This document shows positions 62,906 to 64,000 of a DNA stretch of 64,000 bases, piece after piece. The position numbers were made by a program, and so were the translations under genes. The DNA is from Candidatus Finniella inopinata. GTDB taxonomy: Bacteria; Pseudomonadota; Alphaproteobacteria; Paracaedibacterales; CAIULA01. Location: the NCBI RefSeq assembly GCF_004210305.1, contig NZ_SCFB01000005.1:62001-126000 (forward strand), written 5' to 3'. Every line of letters begins with the position of its first letter. The stretch's first letter is position 1. The notes beneath the pieces are model-generated. The model saw nothing but the letters and a program-made list of their open reading frames with translations. It was not told the DNA's origin and did no database searches.

Positions 62906-63832
62906 ATGAATTCTTTTACCCCTCAATCCCTCTGGCACCTTCAAATCCGCACCCCCTATCAGGCGGTAGAGGCCGTTTTGGCGCTGTTGGAAAATTTAGG
63001 GTTGGAGGCTTTAAGTTGGCACGAACGCGAAGATGCTGACCCTTCAGCGGCCGAAGACGATCAGGGCTTCCCGATAGCTGAAACATTCATGGTGGAGGGA
63101 TATACCAAAAGCCCCCCCGTTCTAGACAGCTTAAATCAAGAACTTGATATGGTGGCAAGCCTGTTGGCAGTTTCGCCTCCGGTCATTGAATCTTGTCAAC
63201 CGGTTGATCACCAAGACTGGCTCAGCGTTTGTTATCAGCAACTGGCTCCTCGCACGGTTGGAAATTATTATGTTTATGGCAGCCACGATAAAGCAGTGGC
63301 GGTGCCCCCTGGGTTGATGCCGTTGCAAATTGATGCGGCGACGGCTTTTGGCAGTGGCGATCATCAGACCACTAGCGGGTGCCTGCAGGCCATAAGTGAT
63401 TTGCGTCACGACGATTTTAAAACCCTTTTAGACATGGGATGCGGTTCGGGCATCCTGGCCATTGCGCTTGCCAAAGCCTGGCCCGATGCCACCGTTATTG
63501 CCGTTGATAACGACCCCGAATCGGTGCGCGTCACCCGTTATAACTGCGACCTTAATGATTGTCCTGACATTCAGGCGCTGGTTAGCGAGGGTTTTGATCA
63601 GCTTTCTCTGCCCCAGGTTGACTTAATTGTGGCCAACATTCTGGCCAAACCCCTGTGCCACATGGCACCGATGATGGGACAAACTATCGCCCAAAACGGA
63701 TGGGTGATTTTGTCAGGGCTGTTGGAGCGCCAGCAAAACGATGTGATGGAGGCTTACCAGCGAGAGGGGTTTAAACTGGTCAAAACCTATCCCCTGGATA
63801 CCTGGACCACTCTGGTTTTGCAAAAGGGGTAG
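62906..63832 (+). CDS. prmA: Ribosomal protein L11 methyltransferase
   Basis: 308 aa. It trimethylates L11 using SAM. The PrmA N-terminal domain covers residues 1-120; the SAM motif I is LLDMGCGSGILAIALAKAWPDATVIAVDNDPESVRVTRYNCDLN. The ATAFGSGDHQTTSGCLQAI block and VDLIVANILAKPL are family-specific. It is tightly linked to the helicase gene, and both are likely on one transcript with rpmE. Confidence 0.95.
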   Translation: MNSFTPQSLWHLQIRTPYQAVEAVLALLENLGLEALSWHEREDADPSAAEDDQGFPIAETFMVEGYTKSPPVLDSLNQELDMVASLLAVSPPVIESCQPVDHQDWLSVCYQQLAPRTVGNYYVYGSHDKAVAVPPGLMPLQIDAATAFGSGDHQTTSGCLQAISDLRHDDFKTLLDMGCGSGILAIALAKAWPDATVIAVDNDPESVRVTRYNCDLNDCPDIQALVSEGFDQLSLPQVDLIVANILAKPLCHMAPMMGQTIAQNGWVILSGLLERQQNDVMEAYQREGFKLVKTYPLDTWTTLVLQKG

Positions 63833-63905
63833 GGGCACAACGGTCAACAATTGATGTCACAAATCCCATGCTATCAATGGCATTTACTTTGCGTCACCCT
63901 GTGCA

Positions 63906-64000
63906 TTATTCTTGTTCAGACGGTAATTCTTTAATCTTCTGCTGAATTTGTTTTTTCAAGTCAGAATCAGGCAATCTTTCCAAGGCCTTCTGCGCCCAGA
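63906..64000 (-). CDS. 3' end of an unidentified gene
   Basis: A minus-strand frame enters from the right edge and encodes WAQKALERLPDSDLKKQIQQ, then KIKELPSEQE before a TAA at 63906-63908. It is charged and helical. Only about 30 codons are inside the window, too few for identification. Confidence 0.5.
   Translation of the reverse strand, partial: WAQKALERLPDSDLKKQIQQKIKELPSEQE

Overview
The window looks like a chromosomal segment of an AT-rich alphaproteobacterium with a host-associated, probably intracellular lifestyle. A Holosporales-type protist endosymbiont is the best guess; I infer this from gene content and have no 16S or tree. Alphaproteobacterial signals are tatC-serS linkage, rplY-pth, the sdhC-sdhD-sdhA order and a DivL-like kinase with Tyr in place of the phospho-acceptor His. 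Host-association signals are many signal-peptide proteins without recognisable families, tandem paralogs, a Fic protein, AAA ATPases of the DUF234/DUF4143 kind, four IS families and fragmented core operons.

Layout. 0-5.6 kb: a large secreted or membrane protein, a PaaK-like adenylate-forming enzyme with a small neighbour, and rlmN. 5.6-10.3 kb: a minus-strand tandem array of five small exported proteins whose C-termini look like eukaryotic CaaX prenylation boxes (CIVN, CTLQ, CIVQ, CNIL and a frameshifted CIVQ). One is split by an IS3-family element. 10.3-18 kb: secreted hypotheticals, then two tandem papain-like (C1) proteases with a C-terminal CBM20 starch-binding domain. The first is split by a complete IS21-family element with 16-bp inverted repeats and a 7-bp target duplication. 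18-25.5 kb: a tightly packed minus-strand operon nuoJ-K-L-M-tatC-serS-asd. 25.6-31.4 kb: rplY, pth, three small-to-medium exported or coiled-coil genes and a bifunctional PBP. 31.5-35 kb: two AAA ATPases around a pdxH-like gene, with palindromic promoter elements and a 45-bp direct repeat. 35-36.5 kb: nuoH-nuoI, separated from nuoJ-M. 36.6-38.7 kb: a GNAT gene, a strikingly GC-rich aminoglycoside-phosphotransferase-like gene, and an internally deleted IS1595-type remnant. 38.7-43.3 kb: trxB, Fic, DivL-like kinase. 43.4-49.9 kb: a cationic twin-CX3C secreted peptide, tRNA-Lys(UUU), an RND efflux pair, an NDUFAF5-like methyltransferase and a queuosine-precursor transporter. 50.4-56.2 kb: an exported protein, ymdB, kdsB, sdhA-sdhD-sdhC without sdhB. 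56.3-60.4 kb: a tandem pair of exported paralogs, the first split by an ISAs1-type element with a perfect 10-bp target duplication. 60.5-64 kb: rpmE, a UvrD/PcrA helicase, prmA and the 3' end of a further gene.

Main story. Three different IS families have each landed in a member of a secreted-protein paralog family while a sister copy nearby stays intact. For two of them the ancestral reading frame can be rebuilt exactly from the target duplications. The best candidate for an undescribed system is the 5.6-10.2 kb cluster: exported bacterial proteins that converge on a C-terminal CaaX-like tetrapeptide, suggesting effectors lipidated by host prenyltransferases. That function is an inference; the shared C-terminus is directly visible.
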